Shown: piece after piece, positions 60,847 to 64,000 of the stretch | Layout: each line of letters opens with the position of its first letter | Position numbering within the stretch: position 1 is the first letter of the stretch | Assembly (NCBI RefSeq): GCF_900109075.1 | Contig: NZ_FNYS01000008.1 | Span: forward strand, 1-64,000 | Reading direction: 5' to 3' | Source: Myroides marinus | GTDB lineage: Bacteria; Bacteroidota; Bacteroidia; Flavobacteriales; Flavobacteriaceae | Length of the DNA: 64,000 bases | Notes under the pieces: generated by a model | What the model was told of the DNA's origin: nothing | Databases searched by the model: none | Seen by the model: the letters and a program-made list of their open reading frames with translations, nothing else | Program-made: the position numbers and the translations under genes

Positions 60847-61329
60847 CTACTTTACATCACTTGCTCTAGTATAAAACTGGTCACCTTCAGTAATAGAGCG
60901 ATAGTAGAATGTACCCATATCTAACCCCGTATCTTTAAATAAAGCATTAATATCTACCTCAGCCTCCCCTCTATAGAAAGCATCCGAATCCACAAATCCC
61001 ACCGTAGCTGTGTTTAGATTTAGAACGATAAGATCTTCATTAGCTCCAGTTCCGATGATATAATATCCCTGCTTATAGATTTCTCTATTGTGTTTTTTGT
61101 AGTTTTCTCCGTGTAATAAATACATTTGATAAAAAGAATTCGAACCAAATCTCCAGCCCGAACGATAAGAATGAGTGATAAAAAACTCCCCTATTTCATC
61201 TCCGAAATTACGTCTAAAGTTCCCTTCTGCTGTCTTGGTCAATTGCCACTTTACAATCTCAAATTCTTGACTTAATATCTCTATTGCCTTGTCAAAAAGC
61301 ACAGTATTCACCTTATTTTCTCTTTCCAT
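60847..61329 (-). CDS. SMI1/KNR4-like hypothetical protein
   Basis: 160 residues, cytoplasmic. The segment Y-Y-I-I-G-T-G-A-N-E-D-L-I-V-L-N-L followed by V-G-F-V-D-S-D-A-F resembles the late strands of SUKH/SMI1-type domains (G-x-G-x-x-G/E-D-x-I-x-x-D). The beginning differs, so assignment is tentative. It stands alone between the esterase and TonB receptor genes. Confidence 0.55.
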   Translation of the reverse strand: MERENKVNTVLFDKAIEILSQEFEIVKWQLTKTAEGNFRRNFGDEIGEFFITHSYRSGWRFGSNSFYQMYLLHGENYKKHNREIYKQGYYIIGTGANEDLIVLNLNTATVGFVDSDAFYRGEAEVDINALFKDTGLDMGTFYYRSITEGDQFYTRASDVK

Positions 61330-61540
61330 ACCCTTTTATTTACAGCTTCTACCGATTTCTCTTATTAGAAACATATTTTACAAAATTATAGTTTTATCTC
61401 TATCTATATGACACTATTGTCTAAATATCTTTTTCATATACGGCATTACACCTTATAAGTCCTCAACCCAAGACAGTAAAAGACATCGCTAAATCACTCT
61501 AAATTCAAGGGTTAACAAATATTCATCAACACTTATATTC

Positions 61541-61548
61541 TATATTTG
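61541..61548 (+). promoter_or_regulatory. -7 box candidate for the TonB receptor gene
   Basis: TATATTTG fits TAnnTTTG and lies 22 bp upstream of the ATG at 61571. No Fur box was recognised by eye. Confidence 0.45.
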
Positions 61549-61570
61549 CCGCACAAAACAACACTTATTT

Positions 61571-63697
61571 ATGAAGCGAATATTACTAATACTAACAGCG
61601 CCTTGTTATTTAGTATCGTATGCACAACAGCCAGATTCTCTAGTGAATCAAAAAATCAATGAAATTGTAATCACTGCAACTCAACATCACAAAGAGTATT
61701 CTTCTAAAATGCCACTTACCTTTTTAGAAACACCTCAATCCGCAGATGTAATAACAGATCGTACCTTTAAAGAACAAGTATCTACTAATATCAAAGATGT
61801 TCTACAGAATGCTACGGGACTAGTCAGACTTTGGGAATCTACTAGTGTAGGTGTTACAGGTGGTGAATACTACTCTATGAGAGGGTTTGCCTTTCAGCCT
61901 AACCTATTAAATGGAATGGCTAGTTATAACAACGGCTCTCTAGATATCGCTAATATAGAACAAGTAGAAGTGATCAAAGGGCCTAACGGAACACTATACG
62001 GAGGAACTGTAATCTCTTATGGAGGATTAATCAATGTCATTACGAAAAAACCTTATGAAACATTCGGTGGGGATATCAACTACATAACAGGATCTAATGG
62101 TCTTCACCGTGCTAGTATAGACATCAACACCCCTATTTCAAAGAAACTATTCTTTCGATTAAACACAGCCTATCACAAGCAGAACTCTTTTAAAGACGCA
62201 GGATACAACGAGTCATTCTTCGTTGCTCCATCTATTCAGTACAACGCTAGTGACAAGGTAAAACTATACCTTGACCTACAATATAAAGAAGCAGAAGTTG
62301 CTAATGTACCCATGTTTTTCTTAAACAGAACTGTACCACTGACTTTCGATTCAATGGATTTGTTTGAACAGAACTATAAGAAATCATATACTTCTAATGA
62401 GCTAACAGCCAAGAACCCTACCCTAAATATACAAGGTAGAATAGAGTATAAACTAGCAGATAACTGGGTATCTAATACTATCATTGCTAAGAATACAACT
62501 CGTAGTAGTGGATATGATCAGTTCTTAAATGATATGGCTAATGGAGATGAGTTTGTCCGTTATATCTCAACATTAGACTCTAAAACAGACATTCTTAATA
62601 TACAACATAACCTTACTGGTGAGTTTAAGATAGGCTCTTTTGACAATAAGTTTGTATGGGGATTAGACTACCTATCTAAGAAATTGTCTAACACAGATAG
62701 CGATTATATCGACCATGGAATCATATCTCTAGTACATCAAACTGATAGTGGTATTTTAACTAGAGAGGCTGTAGACAACACTTTAAAAGGGGCCAATAAA
62801 TCACATAGAACAGCCAAGACAGAGACCTTTAGTTCATACCTATCTAACGTCACTAACTTCCTACCTAACTTATCATTAATGATGAGCCTTAGAGTAGATC
62901 ACCTTAAAGGGCAGACTTCTTCTTTTACAGAAGAAAAGAACTATGAGACAAGTTTCTCCCCTAAGTTTGGATTAGTTTACCAACCTATACAAGATAAATT
63001 AGCGGTATTTGCTAACTATCTAAATGGTTTTGTATTCCTAGATCCTGCCATTGTATCTGATCCTGATGGCACTAATAAAGCCATACAACCTTTTGATCCA
63101 GAACAAGCTAATCAGTTTGAAATCGGTTCTAAAGCAAACCTTCTAAATGGGCGTTTAACAGCTGCTGTAAGTTATTACCATATTAATGTGAGTAATAAAC
63201 TGATGAGTGATATGGAGAATATGAATGGATTCTCACAGGGTGGAAAAGTAAAGAGTAAAGGAGTGGAACTAACTCTATCAGGTAGCCCTTTAATAGGTTG
63301 GAATATCATCACAGGATTTAGTCACAACTATAATAAGGTAACTAAATCTCTTCCTGAAGACGGTAACCTGGGTACAAGACCTGAAGAAGCAGGTCCTGCT
63401 AATACATTTAACTTCTGGACGAATTACCAAGTACAATCAGGCACATTCAAAAACCTAAGTCTTGGATTCGGAATCAACTCTCTAAGCAGCCTTAGAGTGA
63501 TGAATCGCACCACTATAGGAGTATTCGAAATACCGAGTTATACCATTATGAACGCTGCAGTATCTTACTCTTATAAGAACGCCACTGCTAGTTTAAAACT
63601 AGATAACTTAACAAATAAAAAGTATTTCTCAGGTAACTCTACTGTCAATGCACAAGGGGAAAGAGCAATATCTCTATCTGTCAACTATAGATTATAA
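61571..63697 (+). CDS. TonB-dependent siderophore-type receptor
   Basis: 708 residues: signal peptide (Y-A-Q), a TonB-box-like stretch I-N-E-I-V-I-T-A-T, plug with S-M-R-G-F-A-F-Q-P and V-I-K-G-P-N-G-T-L-Y-G-G-T, then the barrel, ending in V-N-Y-R-L. No N-terminal carboxypeptidase-D or STN domain, unlike the other two receptors of this window. Family membership suggests ferric-siderophore uptake. An esterase gene of the Fes/IroE class is nearby on the opposite strand. The gene has a promoter box and its own terminator. Confidence 0.93.
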   Translation: MKRILLILTAPCYLVSYAQQPDSLVNQKINEIVITATQHHKEYSSKMPLTFLETPQSADVITDRTFKEQVSTNIKDVLQNATGLVRLWESTSVGVTGGEYYSMRGFAFQPNLLNGMASYNNGSLDIANIEQVEVIKGPNGTLYGGTVISYGGLINVITKKPYETFGGDINYITGSNGLHRASIDINTPISKKLFFRLNTAYHKQNSFKDAGYNESFFVAPSIQYNASDKVKLYLDLQYKEAEVANVPMFFLNRTVPLTFDSMDLFEQNYKKSYTSNELTAKNPTLNIQGRIEYKLADNWVSNTIIAKNTTRSSGYDQFLNDMANGDEFVRYISTLDSKTDILNIQHNLTGEFKIGSFDNKFVWGLDYLSKKLSNTDSDYIDHGIISLVHQTDSGILTREAVDNTLKGANKSHRTAKTETFSSYLSNVTNFLPNLSLMMSLRVDHLKGQTSSFTEEKNYETSFSPKFGLVYQPIQDKLAVFANYLNGFVFLDPAIVSDPDGTNKAIQPFDPEQANQFEIGSKANLLNGRLTAAVSYYHINVSNKLMSDMENMNGFSQGGKVKSKGVELTLSGSPLIGWNIITGFSHNYNKVTKSLPEDGNLGTRPEEAGPANTFNFWTNYQVQSGTFKNLSLGFGINSLSSLRVMNRTTIGVFEIPSYTIMNAAVSYSYKNATASLKLDNLTNKKYFSGNSTVNAQGERAISLSVNYRL

Positions 63698-63709
63698 GTA
63701 GCTTATATT

Positions 63710-63749
63710 ACAAAAGGGAGGTCTTCTACTAAGAAATCCTCCCTTTTGT
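63710..63749. terminator. bidirectional terminator
   Basis: ACAAAAGGGAGG pairs with CCTCCCTTTTGT around a loop of about 16 bases, between the TonB receptor gene (plus) and the gene cut by the right edge (minus). Confidence 0.8.
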
Positions 63750-63756
63750 ATAATTA

Positions 63757-64000
63757 CTATTTAGTAGGTGATATTACTTTCTCATAGTGTACAGCATTAA
63801 AAATACCGATACCTAATGATTCTATTTCTCCATCTGCATTGCCAAAATATACTTCCTTATCGAAGCTTTCGAAATAACTTTTTTCAATATAAGCAAACAA
63901 CTTATACTTTACCTTCTTCTCTACAGTTCCCGTATTACTCAACTGATCTACTGCTTTACTAGCAACAGATACACCAAAAAAATTATCTCCATTTACAGCT
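63757..64000 (-). CDS. hypothetical protein, C-terminal part (cut by window edge)
   Basis: The frame is open from the right edge to the stop at 63757; at least 80 residues are in view and continue beyond base 64000. A TTG at 63942 is not a likely start because the upstream codons are coding-like (G-D-N-F-F-G-V-S-V-A-S-K-A-V-D-Q-L). The end has mixed beta pattern, A-D-G-E-I-E-S-L-G-I-G-I-F-N-A-V-H-Y-E-K. Not recognised. Confidence 0.55.
   Translation of the reverse strand, partial: AVNGDNFFGVSVASKAVDQLSNTGTVEKKVKYKLFAYIEKSYFESFDKEVYFGNADGEIESLGIGIFNAVHYEKVISPTK

Overview
The window is an AT-rich bacterial segment with strong marks of Bacteroidota, family Flavobacteriaceae. It has SusC/SusD and other TonB-dependent receptors, a type IX secretion (CHU_C/gliding type) C-terminal sorting domain, TAnnTTTG-like promoter boxes, weak ribosome sites and many short secreted proteins. 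A complete urease locus, low GC and these families fit a urease-positive genus such as Myroides; the genus is an inference, not shown by the sequence. No rRNA, tRNA or CRISPR array was seen.

Layout. 0-3.8 kb: repeat-rich accessory edge with an IS1595-type transposase tail, a zinc-ribbon lipoprotein, a DUF559 endonuclease-fold gene partly built from a palindromic repeat, a 160-bp tandem repeat, and an RNase HI-like protein that has lost all four catalytic acids. 3.9-7.0 kb: esterase, an atypical KAS III-like enzyme, a tandem SnoaL protein. 7.2-15.5 kb: one long minus-strand SusC-SusD-phosphoesterase locus in which two EEP (endonuclease/exonuclease/phosphatase) genes are separated only by a -1 frame change at an A10 run. 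16.6-19.0 kb: a zinc-ribbon protein, then a two-gene operon (lipoprotein plus a short cholesterol-dependent-cytolysin-like protein) behind a perfect 26-bp palindrome. 19-20.4 kb: Tat-exported TrxR-like protein and thioredoxin. 20.5-28 kb: DUF3267 protease, two clusters of immunity-like genes (DUF1963, SMI1/KNR4, LRR-like), a serine hydrolase, GrpB and a TSUP exporter. 28.2-31.3 kb: T9SS protein and a long gene-poor stretch with short gene remnants. 31.3-36.5 kb: MBL-fold hydrolase, two AraC regulators, a TetR regulator, tandem GNAT.

36.6-43.2 kb and 45.3-52.8 kb form one functional unit. The first is ureABCEFGD plus a urea transporter, headed by a small exported protein. The second is hypA-hypB-ureE2-ABC importer-GNAT-TonB receptor, read here as nickel capture and delivery for urease. 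Both transcription units carry the same ~40-bp upstream element, each exactly 18 bp from a TAnnTTTG box, so they are probably co-regulated.

53-64 kb: small ORFs, membrane proteins, an HxlR/nitroreductase divergent pair, MarR and DinB genes, a 1.4-kb gene desert, an esterase next to a TonB-dependent siderophore-type receptor, and a gene cut by the right edge.
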